A stretch of DNA of 64,000 nucleotides. Origin: UBA1366 sp047602575 (GTDB lineage Bacteria > Bacillota > Clostridia > Oscillospirales > Ruminococcaceae). A program made the position numbers and the translations under genes. The DNA is taken from NCBI GenBank assembly GCA_047602575.1, contig JASGGY010000005.1, positions 62,001 to 126,000 of the forward strand, read 5' to 3'. The stretch's first letter is position 1. Each line of letters starts with the position of its first letter. The notes under the pieces were generated by a model. That model was not told where the DNA came from, ran no database searches, and saw only the letters and a program-made list of their open reading frames with translations. Positions 25,125-34,089 of this stretch are shown in pieces.

Positions 25125-25730
25125 TTATTCCTCCGCAGTGTGCGATAAATACAGTCCCACCTCGCACAGCTCCTCCACCATTGTGAAAATGTCCTCGCCG
25201 TCGATCTCCACCGCGGCGCACGTGCCCGGCGTGTCGGCAGTGAAAGTGTCCCAGAGCGTTTTCAATTCGCCGCACTGGGGAATGCTGTTTTTGGTCAGCA
25301 CCGCTTCAAAGGGAGCTGTATCCGCGGCATAAATGCGCGTGAGCTGATACTTGACGCAGAACACCTCCGCGTTATCTGCGTGCGAGCCGAACCCGAAGCG
25401 GATCAGCCCATCGCTGAACAGCAGGTCACCGTAGCGCCGCAGCAGCTGCGCCGCCGTGTCGTGGGTGCAGCCGTCCAAATAATACACATGGTAATGAAAC
25501 GCCGTTTCATCGTTCTTGCGCAGACCGGCTTCCTCCTGCTCGGTGCAGGGCAGCTCGGCGATGAAAAACAACGGGGCTTTTAGCTTGTTGAACAGCGCCG
25601 TCACAACCCGTCCACGCTCGTCCGCGCCAAGCTGAATAAGCAGGTTGTTCGTGTCCGTGCGCGAAAAGCCCGCGCAGATCCCCGCCGTGTCCGCTTCAAC
25701 GCCCGGAATCAGGCGAAATGTGCCGTCCAT
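25125..25730 (-). CDS. Uncharacterised protein
   Basis: A 201-residue soluble protein beginning MDGTFRLIPGVEADTAGICAGF. I do not recognise it. It is mixed alpha/beta, with HYHVYYLDGCTHDTAAQLLRRYGDLL in the middle and an acidic C-terminus. The start at 25730 is set by AAAGGAG 8 bases upstream; the open frame reaches back to 25883 without a ribosome site. It is the first gene of the operon with ppa, cls and NUDIX. Confidence 0.7.
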   Translation of the reverse strand: MDGTFRLIPGVEADTAGICAGFSRTDTNNLLIQLGADERGRVVTALFNKLKAPLFFIAELPCTEQEEAGLRKNDETAFHYHVYYLDGCTHDTAAQLLRRYGDLLFSDGLIRFGFGSHADNAEVFCVKYQLTRIYAADTAPFEAVLTKNSIPQCGELKTLWDTFTADTPGTCAAVEIDGEDIFTMVEELCEVGLYLSHTAEE

Positions 25731-25959
25731 CGTAAGCACTCCTTTTGTTTCATCGGTATATTTTTGTGCCAGCTGCAATAAACTAGCAGTACAAGCTTCG
25801 TTGTTCACAATTAACGCCGGACAAGTCCGGAAAAACGGACCAAAAACAGATGTTCTATTCCTGCAGTCCGGACTTCCGGACACTTAGCGTGGTAGAATAA
25901 GATTAAGGAAACAACAAACCCAACGCCCGGCATCACGCGGGGAGATAACGGAGGAAAGC
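25731..25959. promoter_or_regulatory. Intergenic region with clustered TCCGGAC palindromes
   Basis: CCGGACAAGTCCGG (25817-25830) is an inverted repeat. About 35 bases away, GTCCGGACTTCCGGAC (25866-25881) has two more half-sites. Clustered TCCGGA motifs between divergent units look like binding sites for an unknown regulator. No gene is supported in this stretch. Confidence 0.45.
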
Positions 25960-26139
25960 ATGGCTGAATTGATTTTAGAAGTTCTGATGTTCGCGTTCCT
26001 GTTCTTTGCCACACATGAGGTGATGACATGGCTCGCCGTGCGCGGTGAGGAGCGCGATGCCCGCCGCGCAGAAGCCTGCGACTTTGCGCGGGCGCAAATC
26101 ATCCACACCGCCGCGGACAGAAGCGGGCTCGGCTCATAA
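25960..26139 (+). CDS. Small membrane protein, 59 residues
   Basis: ATG at 25960 with GGAGG ending 6 bases upstream, running to TAA at 26137-26139. The product starts MAELILEVLMFAFLFFATHE, one hydrophobic helix, followed by a charged tail (RGEERDARRAEACDFARAQI). A good + strand terminator lies at 26260-26303, so a transcription unit is plausible. It is unrecognised and short, and a strong minus-strand promoter at 26154-26182 faces it, so the call is tentative. Confidence 0.5.
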   Translation: MAELILEVLMFAFLFFATHEVMTWLAVRGEERDARRAEACDFARAQIIHTAADRSGLGS

Positions 26140-26153
26140 GCGCACTTTCCTTT

Positions 26154-26182
26154 ATTATACTATCCCCGCGCGTGAATTTCAA
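26154..26182 (-). promoter_or_regulatory. Consensus promoter directed leftwards
   Basis: On the minus strand TTGAAA (26182-26177), a 17-base spacer and TATAAT (26159-26154). Its transcript would run antisense through the small ORF and reach the 25730 start after a leader of about 415 bases. Confidence 0.7.
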
Positions 26183-26259
26183 CCTGCGCGACGAAAGTTC
26201 ATATTTTCCCGCGCAAACCCCTGCTTTTCTTTGCCCAACCCTTTTTCTTTCTTTCAAAT

Positions 26260-26303
26260 CACACCGTGCGCGCTGCTTCCCGCGCAATCGGTGTGCTTTT
26301 TTT
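26260..26303 (+). terminator. Rho-independent terminator
   Basis: CACACCG..GCGCG pairs with CGCGC..CGGTGTG and is followed by seven T residues. Confidence 0.8.
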
Positions 26304-26378
26304 ATGGTAAAAAAAGAAGTTTTCCCGATGGTGTCGGTTTCCACGGAAAAGCGGCTATAATATGTGGCGGGGAATCCC

Positions 26379-26704
26379 TTGACCGGCGGCGCGCGCTGTG
26401 ATAGAATTTTTTTACATCCCATCCGATCGGAGGCGAACAAATGATTTAATTTATTGATCAAATGCCGATTCGCCCGAAACGTCTTTTTCGACAGCTTGCG
26501 GAAACCGCGTGTTTTCGGCAAAAGAACATAATTTCGTTTTTTGGCAGCGCGCATCGGGGTTCACAGAAAGTTTTCTTTTAAAAATGGCAAAAAACGAGAG
26601 CGCGTTTTTGGGTTTTGCGTTTTTTGGGAATAATTTGTGAATGACCAACAAAAAACTTACTGAAAAATTATGCGATATGTCGAATGCAAATTTCCCGAAT
26701 TGTC
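26379..26704 (+). promoter_or_regulatory. Promoter-headed stretch with a two-codon ORF, no gene
   Basis: TTGACC (26379-26384), a 17-base spacer and TAGAAT (26402-26407) make a credible promoter. About 30 bases later comes GGAGG and ATG-ATT-TAA (26441-26449), a two-codon ORF. Up to 26704 there are A/T-rich runs and weak hairpins, but no ORF or known RNA could be identified. It may be a long leader for the mraZ operon or a small RNA. Confidence 0.45.
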
Positions 26705-26733
26705 TTGCATTTCGGAAATATTCGTAGTATAAT
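26705..26733 (+). promoter_or_regulatory. Promoter of the dcw cluster
   Basis: TTGCAT (26705-26710), a 17-base spacer and TATAAT (26728-26733), about 110 bases before mraZ. Confidence 0.8.
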
Positions 26734-26841
26734 GGTGTTACAACGGTGAAAAGTGCGGTTTTGTGGTTATGAATCCCTGTAAAGCGTCATCCGGCGCGTT
26801 ACGGCTTCAATACCCGCACGGGTGAAACGGAGGTGAACAGC

Positions 26842-27288
26842 TTGCTGGAATCTATGCTCATGGGCACATTCCGCCAGACAATGGACGCAAAAGGCAGAAT
26901 GAATTTCCCGACGAAACTGCGCGAGGTTTTGGGCGAGCAGTTCATCGTGACACAGAGCCTGACCAAAGAGCCGGACGGCTGCCTGTATGTGTATTCGCTT
27001 GCGGACTATGAGCTGAAGGCGGAGAAAATCAGAAAGCTGCCCATGACACGCGAAGGTCAGTGGCTGCAAAGACGGTTTCTTTCGGGCGCACGCCTGGTGG
27101 AAGCGGACAAGCAGGGCAGAATCCTCCTCCCGCTGGAGCTGAGGACATATGCCGGACTGTCGACGGACGTGGTGGTTGCCGGCGTGGCGGATCGCGCGGA
27201 AATCTGGGACGAATCCAAATGGGAAAAGCTGAATTCTGAAATCGACGACGAGAAGCTCATGGAAGCGCTCTCGGGGCTTGATCTATGA
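26842..27288 (+). CDS. mraZ: Transcriptional regulator MraZ
   Basis: A 148-residue protein with two AbrB-like repeats: MGTFRQTMDAKGRMNFPTKLRE and SGARLVEADKQGRILLPLELR. MraZ binds direct repeats upstream of the dcw operon and represses it. The start is uncertain: TTG at 26842 has GGAGG 8 bases upstream, while the ATG at 26854 gives the more usual start MLMGTFRQ. The stop overlaps rsmH (ATGA). Confidence 0.93.
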   Translation: MLESMLMGTFRQTMDAKGRMNFPTKLREVLGEQFIVTQSLTKEPDGCLYVYSLADYELKAEKIRKLPMTREGQWLQRRFLSGARLVEADKQGRILLPLELRTYAGLSTDVVVAGVADRAEIWDESKWEKLNSEIDDEKLMEALSGLDL

Positions 27289-28208
27289 CGGAATTCCAAC
27301 ACATTCCGGTTTTGCTCGACGAATGCTTAGATGGGCTGGCAATCAGACCTGACGGCATTTACCTAGACGGCACGGCGGGCGGAGCGGGACATTCGGCTGA
27401 AATCGCAAAACGGCTCACGAACGGGCGGCTCATCGCTGTTGACCGTGACCCCGATGCGGTGGATGCCGCAAAGCAAAGGCTGCAAGGATTCAGAGCGGAC
27501 GTTGTACACGCCAATTATTCGGAAATCGACGCAGTGCTCAAAGAAAAAAACATCGCAGGCGTTGACGGGATTCTCCTTGATTTAGGGGTTTCCTCGCACC
27601 AGCTCGACACCGCGCAGAGGGGCTTCTCGTATCACGAGGATGCACCGCTCGATATGCGCATGAGTCAGAGCGGAATTTCCGCGGAGGATATTGTTAACGA
27701 GTATTCCTTCGGGCAGCTGTCCAAGCTTATATTCGAATACGGCGAAGAAAAATACGCCGGGCGGATCGCCGGACAGATCGTTAAGATGCGGGAACAAAAG
27801 AGAATATATACCACGCTGGAGCTGGCAGATATTATAAAAAACGCCGTTCCGGCAAAAGCAAGGCGAGAGAAAAATCCTTGCAAAAAAACCTTTCAGGCAA
27901 TCAGGATTGCCGTCAATCAGGAGCTTGATCATTTATCGGCGGCGGTTGAAAAGGCGTTTAACGCCCTCAACCCCGGGGGAAGACTTTGCATCATAACCTT
28001 TCACTCCCTCGAAGACAGGCTGGTAAAGCAGACCTTTGCGGAATTCTGCAGGGGCTGTGTGTGCCCGCCGGATTTTCCGCAGTGTGTATGCGGCAAAACG
28101 CCGCGGGGAAAGCTCGTGAACAGAAAGCCGATCGTCGCATCCGACGAGGAGCTTGCGTTAAACAAAAGAAGCAGAAGCGCAAAGCTGAGAATTATAGAAA
28201 AGCTTTGA
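27285..28208 (+). CDS. rsmH: 16S rRNA (cytosine1402-N4)-methyltransferase
   Basis: A 307-residue SAM-dependent enzyme. Motifs: QHIPVLLDECLDGL, YLDGTAGGAGHSAEI, GILLDLGVSSHQLDTAQRGFSYHEDAPLDMRMS (written here in part as DLGVSSHQLD and DAPLDMRM), CKKTFQAIRIAVNQEL, and ITFHSLEDRLVK. It methylates C1402 in 16S rRNA. Overlaps mraZ by 4 bases, the usual arrangement. Confidence 0.96.
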   Translation: MTEFQHIPVLLDECLDGLAIRPDGIYLDGTAGGAGHSAEIAKRLTNGRLIAVDRDPDAVDAAKQRLQGFRADVVHANYSEIDAVLKEKNIAGVDGILLDLGVSSHQLDTAQRGFSYHEDAPLDMRMSQSGISAEDIVNEYSFGQLSKLIFEYGEEKYAGRIAGQIVKMREQKRIYTTLELADIIKNAVPAKARREKNPCKKTFQAIRIAVNQELDHLSAAVEKAFNALNPGGRLCIITFHSLEDRLVKQTFAEFCRGCVCPPDFPQCVCGKTPRGKLVNRKPIVASDEELALNKRSRSAKLRIIEKL

Positions 28209-28241
28209 TGCGCAAAAGGAACAAAGGAAGCGGGGAGCAGT

Positions 28242-28709
28242 ATGCCCAGACAATTCAGCACGGCACAGGCATTGCCCCGCCGCGAGGAACAAACCCAGCG
28301 CGCGCCGGAAATCCGGCACAAAAAAATCGTCCGCCCCAAAAGCATGGTATATTTCATCGAAATCTTCACCTGCGGGCTGCTCATTCTTACCCTGCTCGGC
28401 ATGACCTTGTACGGGCGCGTGGAGCTGAGCCGGATCGTTGCGGAACAGTCGGGACTCACCGATCAGCTTGAGGAGCTTGATAAAGACAATCAGGCGCTTT
28501 CCGCGGAACTCGAAGCCCAGTCGGGACTGACCAATGTGGAGGATTACGCAGAAAATACGCTCGGGCTGCAAAAACTTGACAAAGCACAGATTGAATACGT
28601 CGAGATTCCAAAGTCAACCGTCATTGAAGTCGTCCAGACGGAGGATAAATCCTTCTGGGGCGAGGTTAAGGACTGGTTTGGCGATGTTATGGAATATTTT
28701 GGCGCATAA
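28242..28709 (+). CDS. FtsL-like division protein
   Basis: A 155-residue bitopic protein: basic cytoplasmic tail, one transmembrane helix (YFIEIFTCGLLILTLLGMTLY), then an extracytoplasmic coiled coil (VEQSGL-like heptads, LEELDKDNQALSAELEAQ) and VEDYAENTLGLQKLDKAQIEYVEI, the FtsL/DivIC pattern. Its place between rsmH and the PBP gene is that of ftsL. It should join the divisome with FtsQ and DivIC. Short FtsL proteins diverge fast, so the name rests on position and topology. Confidence 0.8.
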   Translation: MPRQFSTAQALPRREEQTQRAPEIRHKKIVRPKSMVYFIEIFTCGLLILTLLGMTLYGRVELSRIVAEQSGLTDQLEELDKDNQALSAELEAQSGLTNVEDYAENTLGLQKLDKAQIEYVEIPKSTVIEVVQTEDKSFWGEVKDWFGDVMEYFGA

Positions 28710-28861
28710 TGAATAAGATAATAACGGCTACGGAAAGTTAAGCGAAATCCGCAAGGATTGATCTTAGCTTTCTTCTGTATTCATAATAGCGGCGCAAATG
28801 CGCCGGAAAACCGGACGTGCCGCCGCTTGGGCGGTTTTTACGGAACAGGGAGATGAACGAG
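28710..28861 (+). other. Intergenic stretch before the PBP gene
   Basis: About 150 bases with no recognised gene or terminator. GGGAG lies 9 bases before the PBP start. Confidence 0.5.
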
Positions 28862-31105
28862 ATGTCGGACAAACCGACTTCGCTGATGAAACGACGGCTC
28901 AACGGCGTGATATTACTGCTGATTCTGATTGCAGCGGCATATGCCGCAATCAGCATGGGAAAGGTTTCGCTCAAGGAAGCGGGAATGTATCAGGAAATGG
29001 CAAACGCACAGCAGCTGCGCAGCAAGATCATCAACGCGTCGCGCGGTGCGATTTATGACGCGAATATGCAGGTATTGGCGAAAAACGCGACGGTTTACAA
29101 CATCTACGTTGATCCGGTGATGATGAAAAATTACTTAGCCGGCACAAGCGGCACGGTGGAAGCGGAAAAGCTGCAGACGCTTGACCAGATTGCGGACAAA
29201 CTCGCCGATCTGCTCGACATGGATGCCGCTGACATCAAGGAAAAATGCCAGAAAGACAACCGCTATCAAGACATCAAAAAAAACGTGAGCAATACCGTCG
29301 CGGATCAGATTTCGGCATATTGCACCGAGCATGAAATCGACGCAATCGGCTGCACGCCCGCGTCAAAGCGCTTCTATCCGCAGAATGAGCTTGCCGCCAG
29401 CGTCATCGGGCATCTAAACTACGACGGGCAGGGCGTTTACGGGCTGGAGTCGTATTACAACGACTTCCTTTCAGGCGTAAACGGGCGCATCCTCACCCTC
29501 AAGGACAAGGACGGCAACGACATTCCCTATCAGTACAAACAGAATTATGACGCGCAGGACGGCGATTCGCTTGTTTTAAATCTCGACATCAAGATCCAGT
29601 ATTATCTCGAGAAAGCGCTTGTTGAGGGCGTGGCAAAAAACCTGCCTACCTGCCGCGCCTGCGGCATTGTGATGAACGCGAAAACCGGCGCGATTTACGC
29701 CATGGCGACCGTTCCGGGCTATGACCTCAACAGCCCCGCGACCGTGTATGATCCGGCGACCGCGGCGCAGCTTGCGGGCATCACCGATGCGGATGAGAAA
29801 TCCAAACAAACCAGCGTTGCATGGGCAACCCAGTGGAAGAACAAAGCGATCAGCGAGCTGTATTACCCCGGCTCGGTATTCAAGGTTATCACCGGCTCGT
29901 CCGCACTCGATGAAAAAGCCATCAATCTTACTGAAACCTTTTCCGGTGCGACGTCCATCACTGTCAATGGCGTTCCTTATAACAACTGGGCAACCCGCGA
30001 CCTCGGCCCGCAGACCTTCCAGACAGCGATGACCAACTCCGTCAACCCCGCGTTCATTCAGATCGGGCAAAAGCTCGGCATTGAGAAGTTTTTTAAATAC
30101 TTCAAGGCTTACGGCTTTACCGAAAAAACCGGCATCGACCTGCCCGCCGAATCGAACAGCCTGACGGTGGACAGCGATATGACCATCATCGACCTGGCAT
30201 CCAGCTCGTTCGGGCAGACGAATAAAATCACACCCATCCAGATGATCACCGCCTATGCCGCGGCGGTCAACGGCGGCTATCTGATGACGCCGCAGGTGGT
30301 GGACAAAATCGTGGACGGCAACGGAAACGTAGTCAAGGATTTCTCGCCGGTGGTGCGCCGTCAGGTGATCTCGGCGGAAACCTCCGCGACCATGCGCACC
30401 ATTCTCGAAACCGTCGTCAACACCTCTCCCGGCGGCAACGCCTATATCCAGGGCTACCGCATCGGCGGAAAGTCCGGAACATCGCAGAAGATGGATGTCA
30501 ATAAGAATTGGTATGTCGCATCCTACTGCGCGTTTGCGCCGGCGGATGACCCGGAAATCATTTGCCTTGTGATGGTGGACGACCCGAAGGGACCGGATTA
30601 TTACGGAAGCAAGGTGGCTGCTCCCATCGTTGCGCAGACGCTCAAGGATGTGCTTCCCTACATGGGCTATTTCCCCGAATACACGGCGGAGCAGCTCAAG
30701 GAAATCGAAGCGAGCGTGACAAATGTGCAGTATCTCTCGGTGGACAACGCAAAGAAAACGCTTGAGGGGCTTGGGTTGAAAACCGAAATCCTCGGCAGCG
30801 GCGATACGGTCATCAAGCAGGTGCCGATGTCAGGCTCTGTGCAGCGCGGCAGCACGGTGCTGCTTTATACCGAAAAGAACATGGATGAAGAAACCGCCGT
30901 TGTGCCGAACCTTTACGGCATGACGCTGGACCAGGCAAAGACCGCGCTCGAAAATGCGGGCTTAAGTTTGTCCGCGCAGGGAAGTGCCGTGCATGAAGCC
31001 GGTTCTGTCGCCGGCGCAGACCAGAGCGTCGCGGCGAATGCGGAGGTTGCACGCGGCAGCATCGTGACGGTGACATTCTACGCCGCCAGCGTGTCGTCGC
31101 AGTAA
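28862..31105 (+). CDS. Class B penicillin-binding protein with PASTA domains (FtsI/SpoVD type)
   Basis: A 747-residue transpeptidase. One N-terminal transmembrane helix (GVILLLILIAAAYAAIS), the PBP dimerisation domain, then the transpeptidase with SVFK (active Ser, in YYPGSVFKVITGSSAL), SVN (TNSVNPAFIQIG) and KSGT (GGKSGTSQKM). Two PASTA repeats end the protein (from about residue 615). It cross-links peptidoglycan in division or in spore cortex synthesis; in the dcw cluster of spore formers both ftsI-like and spoVD occur here, and sequence alone does not decide. The start at 28862 is preferred over 28853 for spacing to GGGAG. Confidence 0.92.
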   Translation: MSDKPTSLMKRRLNGVILLLILIAAAYAAISMGKVSLKEAGMYQEMANAQQLRSKIINASRGAIYDANMQVLAKNATVYNIYVDPVMMKNYLAGTSGTVEAEKLQTLDQIADKLADLLDMDAADIKEKCQKDNRYQDIKKNVSNTVADQISAYCTEHEIDAIGCTPASKRFYPQNELAASVIGHLNYDGQGVYGLESYYNDFLSGVNGRILTLKDKDGNDIPYQYKQNYDAQDGDSLVLNLDIKIQYYLEKALVEGVAKNLPTCRACGIVMNAKTGAIYAMATVPGYDLNSPATVYDPATAAQLAGITDADEKSKQTSVAWATQWKNKAISELYYPGSVFKVITGSSALDEKAINLTETFSGATSITVNGVPYNNWATRDLGPQTFQTAMTNSVNPAFIQIGQKLGIEKFFKYFKAYGFTEKTGIDLPAESNSLTVDSDMTIIDLASSSFGQTNKITPIQMITAYAAAVNGGYLMTPQVVDKIVDGNGNVVKDFSPVVRRQVISAETSATMRTILETVVNTSPGGNAYIQGYRIGGKSGTSQKMDVNKNWYVASYCAFAPADDPEIICLVMVDDPKGPDYYGSKVAAPIVAQTLKDVLPYMGYFPEYTAEQLKEIEASVTNVQYLSVDNAKKTLEGLGLKTEILGSGDTVIKQVPMSGSVQRGSTVLLYTEKNMDEETAVVPNLYGMTLDQAKTALENAGLSLSAQGSAVHEAGSVAGADQSVAANAEVARGSIVTVTFYAASVSSQ

Positions 31106-31146
31106 CAGACAGATTTCACGAAAATAGTATGTTAGAATCAAAGCGG

Positions 31147-31247
31147 GAGGCTAGCGTGAAAGAACGGATCAATCCCAACGAGAGAGGGGGCGAGCCCATG
31201 CATGCGCTTTCATAAACGATTTAAGCATGAAGTGCATGGGCATTAAT
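31147..31247 (+). promoter_or_regulatory. murE leader: RCxP-type cis element, copy 1
   Basis: The stretch holds GGGAGG, a GTG-started ORF of 19 codons (31156-31215, ending GGEPMHALS), the core AGAGGGGGCGAGCCCATG (31183-31200), and a hairpin GCCCATGCA (31194-31202) / TGCATGGGC (31233-31241) that ends 6 bases before the murE ATG. Related elements precede murA, rqcH and pheT. It probably controls murE translation. Confidence 0.6.
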
Positions 31248-32684
31248 ATGAATTTACACCGGCTGATCGCGGACATCGCGCAGACAACTTTACCGGATAC
31301 GGAGATAACGGATATTGTTTCCGACACGCGCGGGGTCATCACGGCGGGAACGCTGTTTGTCTGCGTGGCTGGCAAGCAGTTCGACGCGCACACCATGGCG
31401 GCGGAACTCCTCGCAAAGGGTGCGGCGGCGGTGGTTGTCGAGCGCGACCTCGGCTTGGAACGCCAGATTCTTGTTTCCGACACGCGGGAGGCGCTTTCGG
31501 CGCTGTGTGCGGCATTTTTCGGGCATCCGGAGCGGGCGTTCCAGCTGATCGGCATCACCGGCACGAACGGAAAAACCACCATTACAACGGTTTTAAAAGA
31601 AGTCCTCACGGGCTTCGGCTTCAAGGTAGGCTTAATCGGCACACGGCAGAACGAAATCGGCAACGAGATCTTTCACACTGAGCGCACGACCCCCGAGCCG
31701 TATGAGCTGTACGCGCTGTTCCGGAAAATGGCGGATGCGGGATGCGATTATGTTGTAATGGAGGTTTCCTCGCAGGGGCTAGCGCAAAAGCGCTTGGGAC
31801 CGTGCCGGTTCGCGGCGGCGGCGTTTACCAACCTCACGCAGGATCATCTCGATGTTCACGGCACGATGGAGGACTATTATCAGGCGAAAAAGCTGCTGTT
31901 CGGGCTTTGCGACAAGGCGGCAGTCAACATCGACGACGCTTACGGCGCGCGGCTGTTTGACGAGATCACCTGCGAAAAGGCATCCGTCAGCACAACGCGC
32001 AAGGCGGACTTCACGGCGCGGGACATCCGGCTTCACGCTGGGGGGGCAGATTATACCATCGCCGGCGTACAGGGCGCATACCCCGTGCGGTTCGGTATTC
32101 CGGGCGTGTTCAATGTGATGAATACTGCGCAGGTGCTGGCGGTGCTTGTTCAGATGGGCTTTGCGCTTGAACGCGCAGCAGCAGCGGTGAGCGTGGCGCA
32201 CGGCGTGCGCGGACGGGCGGAGGTTATTCCCACAGGGCGGGATTTCACCGTGCTGTGCGATTACGCCCACACACCGGATGCGATTGAAAACATCATGACC
32301 GCCGTGCGCGAGGTAGCGACCGGCAGGGTTGTATGCTTGTTCGGCTGCGGTGGAACCCGCGACGCAAAAAAGCGTCCGTTGATGGCGCAGGCAGCGGCAC
32401 GGCATTCGGATTTTCTGATTCTCACCTCCGACAATCCGCGCGATGAAGAACCCGAGCGCATTCTTGACGAAATCGAAGCCGGACTTTCCGGCGTTACAGT
32501 TCCCTACATCAAAATCACCGATCGCATCGAAGCGATTCACTGGGCGGTGAACAACGCGCAAAAGGACGATGTCATCGTTCTGGCGGGCAAGGGTCACGAG
32601 GACTATCAGATTCTTGCGGGCGGGGTGAAAATTCACCTTGACGAGCGCGAAATCGTCGCGCAGGCACTTGCCGGGTTGAACTAA
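31248..32684 (+). CDS. murE: UDP-N-acetylmuramyl-tripeptide synthetase (meso-DAP adding type)
   Basis: A 478-residue Mur ligase. ATP site GITGTNGKTTITT; central domain MEVSSQGLAQKRLG and NLTQDHLDVHGTMEDYYQAKKLL (key part FTNLTQDHLDVHG); C-terminal domain CDYAHTPDAIENIM and TSDNPRDEEPE. DNPR is the known meso-diaminopimelate specificity motif, so the peptidoglycan is probably DAP-type. ATGs at 31227, 31236 and 31248 are in frame; 31248 gives the usual start but has no clear ribosome site, because the region forms the 3' arm of the leader hairpin. Confidence 0.95.
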   Translation: MNLHRLIADIAQTTLPDTEITDIVSDTRGVITAGTLFVCVAGKQFDAHTMAAELLAKGAAAVVVERDLGLERQILVSDTREALSALCAAFFGHPERAFQLIGITGTNGKTTITTVLKEVLTGFGFKVGLIGTRQNEIGNEIFHTERTTPEPYELYALFRKMADAGCDYVVMEVSSQGLAQKRLGPCRFAAAAFTNLTQDHLDVHGTMEDYYQAKKLLFGLCDKAAVNIDDAYGARLFDEITCEKASVSTTRKADFTARDIRLHAGGADYTIAGVQGAYPVRFGIPGVFNVMNTAQVLAVLVQMGFALERAAAAVSVAHGVRGRAEVIPTGRDFTVLCDYAHTPDAIENIMTAVREVATGRVVCLFGCGGTRDAKKRPLMAQAAARHSDFLILTSDNPRDEEPERILDEIEAGLSGVTVPYIKITDRIEAIHWAVNNAQKDDVIVLAGKGHEDYQILAGGVKIHLDEREIVAQALAGLN

Positions 32685-32716
32685 CCGGTAAAATAAGGAT
32701 AAGGCAAGGTACACGC

Positions 32717-34084
32717 ATGGAAGCTATCAAGCTGTTTGACATTGTGGAAGCCGTGGGGGGAAGCTTCGGCTATCCCGGCACTGCGGAAATCACTTCTGTT
32801 TCCACCGACACCCGCACGATCACCGACGGGAGCGTGTTTGTCGCGTTGCGCGGCGAACATTTTGACGGACACGACTTCGCGGCGAAAGCCTGCGAGCTGG
32901 GCGCTGCGGCGGCAATCACCGAGCGCGCCGTCGAGGGCGCAAGGTGCATTATCGTCGATTCCACGCACAAGGCGCTGCTCGATCTGGCGGCGTTTTACCG
33001 GGATCGGTTTCACATCCACCTTGTCGGCATCACCGGCAGCGTCGGCAAAACCACCACCAAAGAGTTGATCAATCTGGTGGTTTCGGAGAAATTCAGCACC
33101 CTCGCCACACAGGGCAACAAGAACAACGAAATCGGTCTGCCCATGACGCTGTTCGGGCTGACAAAAGCCCACGGCGCGGCGGTGATCGAAATGGGAATGT
33201 CGGCGGCGGGGGAAATCTCGCGCCTGTCTATGTGCGCGCGCCCGACGATGGCTGTGATTACGAACATCGGCTATTCCCACATCGAAAACTTAGGCTCGCA
33301 GGAAAATATCCTGAAAGCAAAAATGGAAATTCTCGACGGAACGGAGTATTCCGCGCCACTGATTTTAAACCTCGATGATAAGCTGCTTGCGCAGATCGAG
33401 AGCAAGCGCGACCGCAGGATTATCTTTTATTCCCTCAGCGAAAAGGGCGCGGACTGCCACGCCGAAAACTTGTGCGCGGGCGGAGGGGGAACGGATTTTA
33501 TCGTTTGTTACCGCGGCGGAAGCATCGCGGCAAGGCTCAACTGTCCGGGCGTTCACAACGTCAGCAATGCGTTGGCGGCGTTCTGTGTGGGGCTTGAGCT
33601 TGGCATCGCACCGGAGCAGATCGTGCGCGCGATTGCGTCGTACCAACCCGCGGGGATGCGTCAGAATATGGAAACCGTCAACGGCGCGACCTTCCTCATC
33701 GATTGCTACAACGCGTCGCCGGATTCGATGAAAGCGGCGCTGGGCGTACTCAAGGAACTGGAGCTTGCGTCCGGCGCGCGCAGGTTTGCCGTGCTTTCGG
33801 ATATGCTGGAGCTGGGAAAATTCGCACGCCCGCTGCACAAGACCATCGGCGAAGTCTGTGCGCAGAGCGCGGATGTGCTGGTTTGCTGCGGCGAAAAGGC
33901 GGCGCTTTATGTCGAGGGCGCTTTGAAAAAGGGTATGCTGCCGGAAAACGCGCTGCATTTTCCCGACCTTGAAGCGATGACGGACTTCCTCGCCGGCGCG
34001 GTGAAGCCCGGCGATGCGGTGCTGTTTAAAGCCAGCCGCGGCATGGCGCTTGAGCGCGCTGTGGAACGGCTGCGGAGCGTCTGA
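32717..34084 (+). CDS. murF: UDP-N-acetylmuramoyl-tripeptide-D-alanyl-D-alanine ligase
   Basis: A 455-residue Mur ligase. ATP site GITGSVGKTTTKELIN; STDTRTITDGSVFVALRGEHFDGHDF at the N-terminus (key part DTRTITDGSVFVAL); NKNNEIGLPMTL; IDCYNASPDSMKAALGVL; RFAVLSDMLELGKFA. It adds D-Ala-D-Ala to complete the pentapeptide. It follows murE by 32 bases. Confidence 0.95.
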   Translation: MEAIKLFDIVEAVGGSFGYPGTAEITSVSTDTRTITDGSVFVALRGEHFDGHDFAAKACELGAAAAITERAVEGARCIIVDSTHKALLDLAAFYRDRFHIHLVGITGSVGKTTTKELINLVVSEKFSTLATQGNKNNEIGLPMTLFGLTKAHGAAVIEMGMSAAGEISRLSMCARPTMAVITNIGYSHIENLGSQENILKAKMEILDGTEYSAPLILNLDDKLLAQIESKRDRRIIFYSLSEKGADCHAENLCAGGGGTDFIVCYRGGSIAARLNCPGVHNVSNALAAFCVGLELGIAPEQIVRAIASYQPAGMRQNMETVNGATFLIDCYNASPDSMKAALGVLKELELASGARRFAVLSDMLELGKFARPLHKTIGEVCAQSADVLVCCGEKAALYVEGALKKGMLPENALHFPDLEAMTDFLAGAVKPGDAVLFKASRGMALERAVERLRSV

Positions 34085-34089
34085 CGGCT

